A stretch of DNA of 64,000 nt from Streptomyces poonensis (GTDB lineage Bacteria > Actinomycetota > Actinomycetes > Streptomycetales > Streptomycetaceae), in assembly GCF_014650915.1 (NCBI RefSeq), contig NZ_BMVW01000009.1, forward strand, positions 62,001 to 126,000, written 5' to 3'. Positions 36,320 through 46,260 of the stretch are shown here, in pieces. Under the pieces are notes generated by a model that made no database searches, had not been told where the DNA came from, and was given only the letters and a program-made list of their open reading frames with translations. The translations under genes and the position numbers were made by a program. Positions within the stretch are counted from its first letter, which is position 1; the number at the start of each line of letters is the position of its first letter.

Positions 36320-36954
36320 TGGCGGCGCGATCCCCGGGCACTGCCCGTCCGCAGGGCCCGCCGACACAAGGAGGTCCGTGCCTCTCGGACTCTGCGGTCT
36401 CAGCACCGCCCTGTCACTCGATCGACCGCCGCCCGGGCATTCGCCGAGCGGTCCGCCGGCGGGGAGATCGGAGTCGAAGGGGACGAGTACCGGCGTCGGC
36501 GGGCCGTGCGTCGGGAACGGCTTCCCGCCACGGCAAGGCTCTCGATTCAAGACTCCGCGACCCCGGACGTGCGTGGCTATCTGGCTCTCAGCCCGGAACT
36601 TGACCACGTGTGGCTGGAGCCGGAAGGGGCCGGACGGACGAGCTGCAAGCCCCCTTCGGACCTCGCGGGAACGCGCCTGCGCTGCTTCCATGGAATGGGA
36701 CGGAAGGGACTCGGAACAGACGCGGAGAAGTGATCGGCGATCACGCACCGCGCAATCGGGACCTGCGAGAAGCGGGTGGTCCCTTCCGCCTCATGGGCTC
36801 CTCCCTTGCGATCAGCCCCATAGGTACGCATGCGATTCCTCGCCCACGTCGTCCTCGGCTCGCACCCGTACGGCCGTGGTGACACCCCCTGCATCGATGT
36901 CCCTGAAAGTCACATGCCACACCTCCTCATCGTTCCGGTGGCGGATCGTAAGAT
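36320..36954. other. Region with possible gene remnants, nothing firmly assigned
   Basis: AAGGAGG at 36369-36375 stands 2-3 bases before a GTG at 36378, but the reading frame that follows is Pro/Arg-rich and unlike any family I know. On the minus strand GAGGAGG precedes a 33-codon frame (36913-36812) beginning MTFRDIDAGGVTTAVRVRAE; it could be a tiny protein or the tail of a lost gene. The right end borders a ppdK remnant. Confidence 0.35.
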
Positions 36955-37263
36955 GTAGTCCAGGCTGGCGGTGTGGAAGAAGTGCACCGAGCCGGGGTCG
37001 CCGCCGTGTTCGCCGCATACGCCGATCGTCAGGTCCGGCCGGGCGGCGCGGCCCTCGGCGACGGCGATCCGGACCAGGCGGCCCACGCCGTCGATGTCGA
37101 GCGTCTCGAACGGGGAGACGGGGAAGACACCCCGGTCGAGGTAGGCGGAGAAGAACTCCGCCTCGACGTCGTCGCGGGAGAAGCCCCAGGTGGTCTGGGT
37201 GAGGTCATTGGTGCCGAAGGAGAAGAACTGCGCCTCTTCGGCGATCCGGCCCGCCGTCAGGGT
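36955..37263 (-). pseudogene. ppdK: Pyruvate phosphate dikinase, C-terminal remnant
   Basis: About 100 residues of the PEP-utilising C-terminal domain: LTAGRIAEEAQFFSFGTNDL, TQTTWGFSRDDVEAEFFSAY, GRLVRIAVAEGRAARPDL and IGVCGEHGGDPGSVHFF, the last containing the catalytic Cys of PPDK. Neither the N-terminal ATP-grasp nor the phosphohistidine domain is nearby, and homology ends abruptly on both sides (near 37263 and 36955). PPDK interconverts pyruvate and phosphoenolpyruvate and is a hypoxia-regulon gene in streptomycetes. This copy is clearly a deletion remnant. Confidence 0.85.
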
Positions 37264-37361
37264 GCATGTGGACGGGCGTTCAGCCGAGAGAGTCGGCCAG
37301 TACGGCCGCAGTCTTCTCGATCGAACTTCGAGATACGCCCGCTCAGAACGGCAGGACAAGA

Positions 37362-38420
37362 TCAGACATCCTTGGCGGGCCAGTCCAAAAGCCGCGCGCC
37401 GATGACCGCCGTCTGCAGCATGTAGCGGTGGGCCGGGTCGGAGGGATGGGCGCCGGTGAGTTGGTGGATGCGATCCAGGCGGTACGTCAGGGCACGCACG
37501 CTGAGGGACAGGCGGCGGGCGGCCTCGGCGGCGACGCAGCCGGAGTCGAAGTAGGCGGCGAGGGTGTCGAGGAGGGGTTGGGCACCGCCGCGGGCCGTCG
37601 TGAGAGGGCCCAGAGTGCCGCGGACGAGGTCGGCCATGGCTTGGCGGTCGCGGGTGAGGACGGGGTAGACCAGCAGGTCGGCGGCGCGCAGCACGGGGTC
37701 GTCGAAGGCGAGGCGCTCGGCGAGGTCGAGGGCGTTGAGCGCCTCTTCGTAGGACTGGACGACACCGCCGGGGCCGGGCTGGGGGCGGCCGATGGCGACC
37801 CGGCCGCCGTCGGTGGCGGCGTGCGCCTGCTTGGCGAAGTAGGTGAGTACCTCGTCCTGGTGGCCGGGGGCGATGCACAGCAGACGGCCGTCCTTGGTGG
37901 TGAGCAGGATGCTGCGGTCGCCGAATCTGGCTATGAGGGACCGTTCCACCTGGCGGAGCACCGGGGCGCCCTCGTCGTAGGCGGTCGGGCCCTCGGCGAC
38001 GGCGACGGCGTGTGCGTGGGAGAGTCGCAGGCCGAAGCGTTCGGCGCGTTCGGCGAGGCGGCCGAGATCGCTGCGGCCGTACAGGAGGTCGTCGATGAAC
38101 TCGCGGCGGGCGGCCTCCTCCTGACGCACGGCGAGGCGCTGGGCGCGCTCGAAGCCCTCGGCGAAGGCGTCGATGACCTGCTGTACGGCGGCCAGCGCGG
38201 CCGCGGCCGAGCCGGCGGTGCCGGGCCAGGCCGTGCAGGCGGCGGTGAGGTGCGTGCTCACCAGGGCACGCAGTGCGTGACCGGCCTCCGCGGCCTGCTC
38301 GCCGAGGGCACGACGGGAGGAGATCTCGTCCCGGGTCAGGCGCCGGCCGGTGGCCGCGACCTCGGCCAGGATGCGGTCGTAGCCCTCGAGATACTGCTCG
38401 GGCCCCTCCCGGTCCGTCAT
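37362..38420 (-). CDS. PucR/CdaR-family transcriptional regulator
   Basis: A 352-residue protein. The C-terminal helix-turn-helix of the PucR type is YFDSGCVAAEAARRLSLSVR followed by ALTYRLDRIHQLTG. The middle has the GGDEF-like PucR domain (LRLSHAHAVAVAEGPTAY, RVAIGRPQPGPGGVVQSYEE). The N-terminal ~100 residues are helical and similar to RsbT-antagonist-type domains in other PucR proteins. It is divergent from the YqiJ-like/flotillin genes and is a candidate regulator of them. The ATG at 38420 is used. Confidence 0.88.
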   Translation of the reverse strand: MTDREGPEQYLEGYDRILAEVAATGRRLTRDEISSRRALGEQAAEAGHALRALVSTHLTAACTAWPGTAGSAAAALAAVQQVIDAFAEGFERAQRLAVRQEEAARREFIDDLLYGRSDLGRLAERAERFGLRLSHAHAVAVAEGPTAYDEGAPVLRQVERSLIARFGDRSILLTTKDGRLLCIAPGHQDEVLTYFAKQAHAATDGGRVAIGRPQPGPGGVVQSYEEALNALDLAERLAFDDPVLRAADLLVYPVLTRDRQAMADLVRGTLGPLTTARGGAQPLLDTLAAYFDSGCVAAEAARRLSLSVRALTYRLDRIHQLTGAHPSDPAHRYMLQTAVIGARLLDWPAKDV

Positions 38421-38681
38421 GTCGTCCCCCCGCCTTCCTGCATGTCTGTACGTACCGCTGACGCTTTCTTAACGGCCACCGGCATGCAGACAGTAAAGAA
38501 CACTGCCGGGAACCGGCAATGCGGGGGCGGGATCTGGTCGTGCAGCATGGCTCGCGGGGAGCACGGCGGATGGTTCCGGTGCCGGACACCGGCAGGTGTC
38601 CGCACCAGGACCCGGAGGAGAGCCGTGCACCCGCCGGACACGACCGCTGCGCGCCGCAGCCGGAGAGGGGGGAACCGGGAG

Positions 38682-39158
38682 ATGCAGACATTCCTCATGG
38701 CCGCCGCGGGGCTGCCCACCATCCTGCTGACCGCGGCCCTCGTCGTGGCCGTCTGCTTCTGGCTTCTTGCCGCCGTGGGCGTGGTCGGCGTCGCCGACTT
38801 CGACGCGGATGTGGATCTGCGGGCGTGGCGCATGGGCGGGGTGCCCGTGGCGGTCGCCCTGTCCCTGCTGACGGTGTTCGCCTGGTCCCTGAGCGTCGGG
38901 GCAGAGGTCCTGCTCGCGGTGTTCGCCCCCGCGGGACCCGTCACCGGGCTGTTGCGTCTGGTCGTACCCGTGGCGGCGCTGTTCGTGGCCTGGGGCGCGA
39001 CCGGCCTGATCGTACGGCCGCTGCACCGCCTCTTCCCCGACGAACCCGGCCCGTCCGTGCCGCCAGGCGCGGCTCGCACGGGCGTCGCCGCGCTGCCGGG
39101 GGTGGGCTGCCAGGATGCCCACGACGCCGTGCATCAACCGTGGGACCGCGCCGCCTGA
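38682..39158 (+). CDS. YqiJ-like membrane protein, apparently C-terminally truncated
   Basis: 158 residues with three or four hydrophobic helices (AAGLPTILLTAALVVAVCFW, VPVAVALSLLTVFAWSLS, LLRLVVPVAALFVAWGATG). The region VADFDADVDLRAWRMGGVPV and IVRPLHRLFPDEP match YqiJ (DUF1449) proteins, which pair with the flotillin YqiK. YqiJ normally continues into an OB-fold of ~60 residues; here the sequence after PSVPPGAARTG has no such fold. Either a deletion removed it or this lineage is short. ATG at 38682 with GGGAG upstream; the flotillin gene starts 92 bases later. Confidence 0.75.
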   Translation: MQTFLMAAAGLPTILLTAALVVAVCFWLLAAVGVVGVADFDADVDLRAWRMGGVPVAVALSLLTVFAWSLSVGAEVLLAVFAPAGPVTGLLRLVVPVAALFVAWGATGLIVRPLHRLFPDEPGPSVPPGAARTGVAALPGVGCQDAHDAVHQPWDRAA

Positions 39159-39250
39159 GCCGCGTGCCGGTGCCGCGTATCGCTACCCGCCTCTCCTGCT
39201 GTCGCTCGACTCCTCTTGCTCAACTCACTCATGCCTGAAGGACGTATGTC

Positions 39251-41293
39251 ATGGATGCCATGATCGTCGGCATCGGCGCGCTCGTCGCTGCCTGCCTCCT
39301 CGCCGTACTTGCCGTGTTCCTCGTCGCCCGGTTGTTCCGCAAGGTGGAGCAGGGCAAGGCGCTGATCGTCTCCAAGATGCGCAAGGTCGACGTGACCTTC
39401 ACCGGGCAGGTCGTGCTGCCGGTGCTGCACAAGGCCGAGGTGATGGACATCTCGGTGAAGACCATCGAGATCACGCGGGCCGGCAAGGAGGGGCTGATCT
39501 GCCGGGACAACATCCGCGCGGACATCCGGATCTCGTTCTTCGTGAAGGTCAACAAGACCGTCGAGGACGTCATCAAGGTCGCCCAGGCCGTCGGCACGGC
39601 CCGGGCCAGCGACCGGAACACGCTGCAGGAGCTGTTCCACGCGAAGTTCTCCGAGGCGCTGAAGACCGTCGGCAAGCAGCTGGACTTCACCGACCTGTAC
39701 ACCAAGCGCGAGGAGCTGCGGTACCGGATCATCGAAGTCATCGGCGTCGACCTCAACGGCTACCACCTCGAGGACGCGGCGATCGACTACCTGGAGCAGA
39801 CGCCGGTCACCCAGCTCGACCCGGCCAACGTCCTCGACGCCCAGGGCATCCGCAAGATCACCGAGCTGACGGCGATCGAGCACGTGCGGACCAACGAGGC
39901 GCAGCGCACCGAGGAGAAGGAGATCACGCGGCAGAACGTCGACGCCCGCGAGGCCGTCCTGGAGCTGGAGCGCCGTCAGGCCGACGCCGAGATCAAGCAG
40001 CGGCGGGAGATCGAGACCGTACGGGCGCGGGAGGAGGCCGAGACCGCGCGGGTCGTCGAGGAGGAGCGGCTGCGGGCCCAGTCCGCGTTCCTGCGGACCG
40101 AGGAGCAGCTCGGCGTGCAGCGCGAGAACCAGGCCCGTGAGGTCGCCGTCGCCGCGAAGAACCGCGAGCGGGTCATCGCCGTCGAGAACGAGCGCATCGA
40201 GAAGGACCGCCTCCTGGAGGTCATCGCCCGCGACCGGGAGACCCAGCTGACGCGGATCGCCGCCGAGAAGGAAGTGGAGGCGGAGAAGCGGGAGATCGCC
40301 GAGGTCGTCCGCGAACGGGTCGCCGTGGACCGTACGGTCGCCGAGCAGGAGGAGTCCATCAAGAAGCTGCGCGCCGTGGAGGAGGCCGAGCGGGAGCGCC
40401 AGGCGGTCGTCATCGCCGCCGAGGCCGAGGCGCAGGAGAGGCTCGTCAAGGACATCAAGGCCGCCGAGGCCGCCGAGCAGGCCGCCGTCCACCGCGCCGC
40501 CGAGGAACTCACCCTCGCCGAGGCCCGGTTGAAGAGCGCCGACCTCGACGCGCAGGCCAAGGTGCGGCTCGCCGAGGGCATCCAGGCCGAGAGCGCCGCC
40601 GAGGGACTCGCGGCGGTCCAGGTCCGCGACAAGGAGGCCGAGGTCATCGAGAAGGCCGGCCGCGCGGAGGCCGAGGCGAACCGGGCGCGCATGCTGGCGG
40701 AGGCCGAGGGCGCAAAGGCCAAGGCACGCGCCGAGGCGGACGCCATCGGCGAGAAGCTCAAGGCGGAGGCCGCCGGTCTCACCGAGAAGGCCGCAGCGAT
40801 GGCCGCGCTCGACGACGCGTCCCGCGGTCACGAGGAGTACCGGCTGCGGCTGGCGGCCGAGAAGGACATCCGACTCGCCGGGCTCGACGTGCAGCGGCAG
40901 GTCGCCGAGGCCCAGGCGACGGTGCTCGCCACCGGCCTGGAGAGCGCCGACATCAGCATCGTCGGCGGCGAGTCGGTCTTCCTCGACCGGCTGGTTTCCT
41001 CGATCTCCCTCGGCAAGGGCGTCGACGGGTTCGTGCAGCACTCCGAGACGGCCCAGGCGCTCGCGGGGCCCTGGCTGGACGGCACCGCCAGCTTCACCGA
41101 CGACCTCGGCCGCATCCTCGGCTCGGTCTCCACGGCCGACGTGCAGAACCTGACCGTCTCCGCGCTGCTGATGAAACTGATGCACAACGGCGGCGCCAGC
41201 ACCGGGCAGCTGAAGCAACTGCTCGACAGAGCGGGCGAGCTGGGCCTGGCCGACGCATCACTGGCCTCGCTCAACGGCAGCGCCACGTCCTGA
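39251..41293 (+). CDS. Flotillin (YqiK-type SPFH protein)
   Basis: A 680-residue membrane-scaffold protein. An N-terminal helix (MIVGIGALVAACLLAVLAVF) anchors it. The SPFH/band-7 domain (~35-220) has ALIVSKMRKVDVTFTGQVVL and ICRDNIRADIRISFFVKVNK. A long charged coiled coil (~225-540) is rich in Ala/Glu/Arg repeats (EAEANRARMLAEAEGAKAKA). Flotillins organise membrane microdomains and oligomerise through these parts. The neighbouring YqiJ-like gene is its usual partner; the giant ATPase that follows 80 bases downstream may be a client. Confidence 0.92.
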   Translation: MDAMIVGIGALVAACLLAVLAVFLVARLFRKVEQGKALIVSKMRKVDVTFTGQVVLPVLHKAEVMDISVKTIEITRAGKEGLICRDNIRADIRISFFVKVNKTVEDVIKVAQAVGTARASDRNTLQELFHAKFSEALKTVGKQLDFTDLYTKREELRYRIIEVIGVDLNGYHLEDAAIDYLEQTPVTQLDPANVLDAQGIRKITELTAIEHVRTNEAQRTEEKEITRQNVDAREAVLELERRQADAEIKQRREIETVRAREEAETARVVEEERLRAQSAFLRTEEQLGVQRENQAREVAVAAKNRERVIAVENERIEKDRLLEVIARDRETQLTRIAAEKEVEAEKREIAEVVRERVAVDRTVAEQEESIKKLRAVEEAERERQAVVIAAEAEAQERLVKDIKAAEAAEQAAVHRAAEELTLAEARLKSADLDAQAKVRLAEGIQAESAAEGLAAVQVRDKEAEVIEKAGRAEAEANRARMLAEAEGAKAKARAEADAIGEKLKAEAAGLTEKAAAMAALDDASRGHEEYRLRLAAEKDIRLAGLDVQRQVAEAQATVLATGLESADISIVGGESVFLDRLVSSISLGKGVDGFVQHSETAQALAGPWLDGTASFTDDLGRILGSVSTADVQNLTVSALLMKLMHNGGASTGQLKQLLDRAGELGLADASLASLNGSATS

Positions 41294-41372
41294 CCGGCTC
41301 GCGGTCCGGACCTGCCGCACAGGGGACGGCGGGTCCGGACCGCGTCCAGCCCCACTTCCTGGAAGGGAACCC

Positions 41373-44300
41373 ATGACCACCGGCCTGGACACCGGCACGT
41401 ACGAGGTGCTGCGCGACCGCCTGACCGCGCAGGCCGCCGAACTCGCCCGCCGCGCGGAGGCGCTCAATGCCCGCCGCACCGAGGAGTTCGGCTCCGCCCG
41501 GCTCGAACTCGCCGGCACGGAGCGGCTGCACACCGAGCACGCCTGCGTGCCCCGCGATCTCGTCGCCGTCGGCGACGTGCTGCTCTTCGGGCACAGTGCC
41601 CACCCCGGCCCCGAGTCCGCGACGAGTGTCGGTGACGTCTTCGCGCTGCACGACCGCGACCTGAACCGGCTGCCCGACGACGCCGTCCCCGGCCTGCTCG
41701 ACGACCCGGCCTTCGTCCGAGAGTTCGCGGCCCTCCACCGCTACTACCGCCAGGCCCGCCTGCTGGAGCTCCGCAGGACCGACGGCAAGCTGCTGGCCGT
41801 CTTCCGGACCGGCGAGAAGGCCGGCGACATCCGTGTCCTGCGCTGGGCGGTCGCCGACGACGGTGAGGTGGTCTTCCTGGACGCGCGGGGCGACCGCGAC
41901 CTCGTCCCCCCGCCGTCCCACGACTTCGCGTGGACGCGGACCACCCGCGAGCACCACGTGCTCGGCCGTCACCCGCACGTCTCCGTCGGGGGCGAGGTCT
42001 TCGTCAGCACGGTCGGCGGAACCCTGACGGTCAAGACCGAGGACGACACCGAGACCGGTGAGGGCATTCACGCCGAGCCGGTCGACGAGCCGCTCCAGTC
42101 CCTCGCCGACGCGGACATCGCGTACGCGCGCGTGGGTGCCCTCGTTCTGCTGCGCGTCCGCCCCTACAAGGAGGACGACCACCGCCACCTGGTCTTCAAC
42201 ACCCTCACCAAGGCTGTCGTCCGCCTCGACGGCATCGGCCGGGCTTGCCGCCGCCTGCCCGGGGACCAGGGCATCGTCTTCCCCGGCGGCTACTGCCTCG
42301 CGACCGGCGAGCACAAGACGTTCGACGGGGTCGACACCGCGGACCTGGAGTACGAGCGCACGGTCCGCTCCCCGAACGGCGAGGACGTCCTGTACGCCTT
42401 CCACGCGCGCGCGGAGGGCCGCAGCCTGCTGCTGCCGTACAACGTCATCCGCAAGGAGGTGGCCACCCCGCTGTCCTGCCGGGGCTGGGCCCTCCTCGAC
42501 GACGGCACCCTCATGGTCCTGCACGCCGAAGGCGACGAACCCCGGCGCGTGCACCCGGTCCAGCAGTGGAACTCCCCGTACGTCTCCGACACGCATGCCG
42601 CCGCCCAACCCGTCGGCTCCGGGCCGCTGGCCCGCGTGGGCAACGCCGACCTGGTGCGCGGCATCTCCGACTGCCTGTCGCTCGCGCGCGCGGCCACGGA
42701 GACGACCCCGACGAGCGAGGTCTACCGGGAGCTGGCGGCCGCCTGCGTCCGGACCGCCGACTCCCACCACTGGCTGGGCGAGCCGGAGCTCGGCGACCTG
42801 GCCCAGCCGCTCACACAGCTACGGGACACGGCCGAACAGGTGCTGTCCGAGTTCGAAACGGTCCAGGACCTCACCCGCCGGGCCGCCGACGCCCTCACCG
42901 AAGCCGCCGAGCGCGTCGCGGCGGTCACCCGGCGGCTGCGCGGCGAGGCCCCGCGCGGTGCCGCCGCCTGGGTGGACGGCCTCACCGAACTCCGGCACGC
43001 CCAGGGCCATCTGCTCACCCTCAAGGACCTGCGGTACGCCGACACCGCCCGCATCGACGAGCTGGCCGCCGCCACCGAGACCGACCTCGCCTCCTTCGGG
43101 CAGCGGGCCGTCGCCCACCTGGCCCGCGAGGACGCCTTCGCCGACCACCGGGCCGACGTCGAACGGCTCGTCGCCGACGCCGGGGCGATCGCGACGGTCG
43201 CCGAGGCCGCGCCGCTCACCGCCCGCCTCGACGAACTCGCCGACGGACTGCGCACGGTGACCAACGCCGTCACCGGGCTCGACATCGGCGACGCCACGGT
43301 CCGTACGTCCGTCCTGGAGCGGATCGCCGAGGTCCTCGGCGGCGTCAACCGGGCCCGCGCCACCCTGGACGGCCGCCGTCGCGAGCTCCTCGACCGCGAG
43401 GGGCGCGCGGAGTTCGCCGCCGAGCTCACGCTGCTCGGGCAGGCCGTCACCGGGGCACTCGCGGCCGCCGACAGCCCGGACGCCTGCGACGAGCAACTCG
43501 CCCGCATGCTCGTACAACTGGAGAACCTGGAGTCACGGTTCGCCGAGTTCGACGACTTCCTCGGGGAGCTCGCGGACCGGCGCGACACGATCCACGAGGC
43601 GTTCTCCGCCCGCAAGCAGACCCTCGCCGACGCCCGCGCCCGCCGCACGGAGCGCCTGGCCGAGTCGGCGGACCGGGTGCTGCGGACGGTCACCCGCCGC
43701 GCCGGCGCGCTCGCCGACACGGACGCCGTCACCACCTACTTCACCTCCGACCCGATGCCGGCCAAGGTCCGCCGCATCGCCGACGAACTGCGCGAACTCG
43801 GCGACCGGGTCAGGGCCGAGGAGCTGGACGGCCGGCTCAGGTCGGCCCGCCAGGAGGCGCTGCGCGGCCTGCGCGACCGCACCGACCTGTACGCCGACGA
43901 CGGCCGCACCCTGCGCCTGGGCACCCACCGCTTCGCCGTCAACACCCAGCCCCTCGACCTGACCCTGGTCCCGCGCGGCGACACCCTCGCCTTCGCCCTG
44001 ACCGGCACCGACTACCGCTCTCCGGTCACGGACCCCGGCTTCGCGGCCACCCGCCCGTACTGGGACCGCCCGCTGCCCTCGGAGTCACCGGAGGTCTACC
44101 GCGCCGAACACCTCGCCGCCCGGATGCTGGAGGAGCACGGTCCGGCCGCCCTCGCCGGGGCCGACCTGCCCGCGCTCGTCGGGGAGGCGGCACAGGCGGC
44201 GTACGACGAGGGCTACGAACGCGGGGTCCACGACCACGACGCCGTGCTCGTCCTGCGGGCGCTGGTGCGCCTGCACGAGGGCGCGGGGCTGCTGCGGCAC

Positions 44301-46259
44301 GAGCCGGGAGCCCGTGCCGCGGCCCAGCTTTTCTGGGCGCACGGGACGACGGAAGAGAAGCGCGAGAGCTGGACCCGACGTGCGCGGTCGCTGGCACGGG
44401 CGCGGGACACGTTCGGTCTCGCGCCCGCGATCGCCGACCTGCGGACGGAACTCGCGGAGGCCATCGGCGGCGACCACGCGGACACCGCAGCCGCGTACCT
44501 CTTCGAGGAGCTGACCACCCCGCCCGACGGCTTCGTCCTCGGCGCGGCCACCCGCACGCTGCTCGACAAGTTCCGCCGCACGGTGGGCACGTCCGCCTAC
44601 GACGACGACCTCGCCGCGCTCGACGACCTGTCCGCCCGCAAGCAGCTCGTCGAGGCGTGGCTGACCTCGTACGCCACCTCGACCGGCGCGGACGTCGCAC
44701 CCGACGACCTGGCCGAGGCGGTGGCGGCCGTCCTCTGCCCGGAGCTGGTCCGCTACGAGTCGGACGCGGAACTGTCCGAGACGGTGGAAGGGCTGCTCGG
44801 CTCCCACCCGCGCATCACCGGCCGCAAGCTCACCGTCCGCGTCGACGAACTTCTCGCGCGCACCCGGCACTTCCGCGTCCACGAGGTCCCCGCCCACCGC
44901 GCCTACCAGCGCCGCCGTACGGAATTGGTGGCCGCCGAGCGCGCCCGCCTCCGTCTGGACGACCACCGGCCGCGGGTGATGTCCTCCTTCGTACGGAACG
45001 GGCTCATCGACGAGGTCTACCTCCCCCTGGTCGGCGACAGCCTCGCCAAGCAGCTCGGCACCACGGGGGAGTCCCGGCCCACCGCCACCGGCGGACTGCT
45101 GCTGCTCATCTCGCCGCCGGGGTACGGCAAGACGACGCTCATGGAGTACGTCGCCCACCGCCTCGGCCTCATCCTCGTCAAGGTGGACGGCCCGGCGCTC
45201 GGGCACGCCGTCACCTCGCTCGACCCGGCGGAGGCCCCCAACGCCACCGCCCGCCACGAGGTCGAGAAGATCAACTTCGCGCTGGAGGCGGGCAGTAACA
45301 CCCTCCTCTACCTCGACGACATCCAGCACACCTCGCCCGAGCTGCTGCAGAAGTTCATCCCGCTGTGCGACGCCACGCGCCGTATCGAGGGCGTGCGGGA
45401 CGGCGAGCCGCGCACGTACGACCTGCGTGGCAAGCGGTTCGCCGTCTGCATGGCCGGCAACCCCTACACCGAGTCCGGCAGCCGCTTCCAGGTGCCGGAC
45501 ATGCTCGCCAACCGCGCCGACGTGTGGAACCTCGGTGACGTCCTGACCGGCAAGGAGGAGGCCTTCGCCGTCAGCTTCATCGAGAACGCCCTGACGGCCA
45601 ACCCGGTCCTCGCCCCGCTCGCCGGCCGCGACCGCACCGACCTGGATCTGCTGCTCCGCCTCGCGCGGAAGGACCCGACGGCCCGCGCCGACCGCCTGGC
45701 GCACCCGTACGCCCTCGTCGAGCTGGAGAGGATCCTGTCCGTCCTGCGCCACCTGCTCACCGCCCGGGAGACGGTCCTGGCGGTGAACGCGGCGTACATC
45801 GCCTCGGCGGCCCGGTCGGACACGACCCGCACCGAACCGCCCTTCCGGCTCCAGGGCTCGTACCGCAACTTCAACAAGATCGCCCAGCGCGTCCAGCCGG
45901 TCATGAACGACGCCGAACTGTCCGCGCTGGTCGACGACCACTACTCGGCCGAGGCCCAGACCCTCACCACCGACGCCGAGGCCAACCTGCTCAAGCTGGC
46001 CGAGCTGCGCGGCACGCTGACGGACGAACAGGCCCGACGCTGGGCCGAGGTGAAGGCGGCGCACGTCCGCATGCATACCCTCGGCGGCCCCGAGAACGAC
46101 CCCCTGACCCGCGCGGTCGCCGCACTCGGCCTGCTCGCGGACCGGATCGCGGCGGTCGAGACGGCGATCGACCGGGCCGCCGACCCTCGGCACCGGACGA
46201 CGGCGGTTCCCCGGGCCCGCCTCGCGGCGCGCCCGGCCCCAGGATCCGAGAGCCGTTGA
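41373..46259 (+). CDS. Giant (1628-residue) AAA+ ATPase of the 'DNA repair ATPase' annotation class
   Basis: A single intact frame of 1628 codons. No signal or membrane helix is evident. The N-terminal ~450 residues are beta-rich with repeated Asp/Arg blocks (DGKLLAVFRTGEKAGDIRVL), which may form a propeller. A long helical, coiled-coil-like section follows (~450-860), then mixed alpha-beta. The ATPase module is C-terminal: Walker A GYGKTTLMEYV (~1250), Walker B LLYLDDIQHTS (~1310), sensor/Arg-finger CMAGNPYTESGSRF, MoxR-like. Family members carry the automatic name 'DNA repair ATPase' without biochemistry. It follows flotillin and precedes a small membrane protein by one base, which suggests a membrane-associated machine. 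Confidence 0.85.
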   Translation: MTTGLDTGTYEVLRDRLTAQAAELARRAEALNARRTEEFGSARLELAGTERLHTEHACVPRDLVAVGDVLLFGHSAHPGPESATSVGDVFALHDRDLNRLPDDAVPGLLDDPAFVREFAALHRYYRQARLLELRRTDGKLLAVFRTGEKAGDIRVLRWAVADDGEVVFLDARGDRDLVPPPSHDFAWTRTTREHHVLGRHPHVSVGGEVFVSTVGGTLTVKTEDDTETGEGIHAEPVDEPLQSLADADIAYARVGALVLLRVRPYKEDDHRHLVFNTLTKAVVRLDGIGRACRRLPGDQGIVFPGGYCLATGEHKTFDGVDTADLEYERTVRSPNGEDVLYAFHARAEGRSLLLPYNVIRKEVATPLSCRGWALLDDGTLMVLHAEGDEPRRVHPVQQWNSPYVSDTHAAAQPVGSGPLARVGNADLVRGISDCLSLARAATETTPTSEVYRELAAACVRTADSHHWLGEPELGDLAQPLTQLRDTAEQVLSEFETVQDLTRRAADALTEAAERVAAVTRRLRGEAPRGAAAWVDGLTELRHAQGHLLTLKDLRYADTARIDELAAATETDLASFGQRAVAHLAREDAFADHRADVERLVADAGAIATVAEAAPLTARLDELADGLRTVTNAVTGLDIGDATVRTSVLERIAEVLGGVNRARATLDGRRRELLDREGRAEFAAELTLLGQAVTGALAAADSPDACDEQLARMLVQLENLESRFAEFDDFLGELADRRDTIHEAFSARKQTLADARARRTERLAESADRVLRTVTRRAGALADTDAVTTYFTSDPMPAKVRRIADELRELGDRVRAEELDGRLRSARQEALRGLRDRTDLYADDGRTLRLGTHRFAVNTQPLDLTLVPRGDTLAFALTGTDYRSPVTDPGFAATRPYWDRPLPSESPEVYRAEHLAARMLEEHGPAALAGADLPALVGEAAQAAYDEGYERGVHDHDAVLVLRALVRLHEGAGLLRHEPGARAAAQLFWAHGTTEEKRESWTRRARSLARARDTFGLAPAIADLRTELAEAIGGDHADTAAAYLFEELTTPPDGFVLGAATRTLLDKFRRTVGTSAYDDDLAALDDLSARKQLVEAWLTSYATSTGADVAPDDLAEAVAAVLCPELVRYESDAELSETVEGLLGSHPRITGRKLTVRVDELLARTRHFRVHEVPAHRAYQRRRTELVAAERARLRLDDHRPRVMSSFVRNGLIDEVYLPLVGDSLAKQLGTTGESRPTATGGLLLLISPPGYGKTTLMEYVAHRLGLILVKVDGPALGHAVTSLDPAEAPNATARHEVEKINFALEAGSNTLLYLDDIQHTSPELLQKFIPLCDATRRIEGVRDGEPRTYDLRGKRFAVCMAGNPYTESGSRFQVPDMLANRADVWNLGDVLTGKEEAFAVSFIENALTANPVLAPLAGRDRTDLDLLLRLARKDPTARADRLAHPYALVELERILSVLRHLLTARETVLAVNAAYIASAARSDTTRTEPPFRLQGSYRNFNKIAQRVQPVMNDAELSALVDDHYSAEAQTLTTDAEANLLKLAELRGTLTDEQARRWAEVKAAHVRMHTLGGPENDPLTRAVAALGLLADRIAAVETAIDRAADPRHRTTAVPRARLAARPAPGSESR

Positions 46260-46260
46260 G

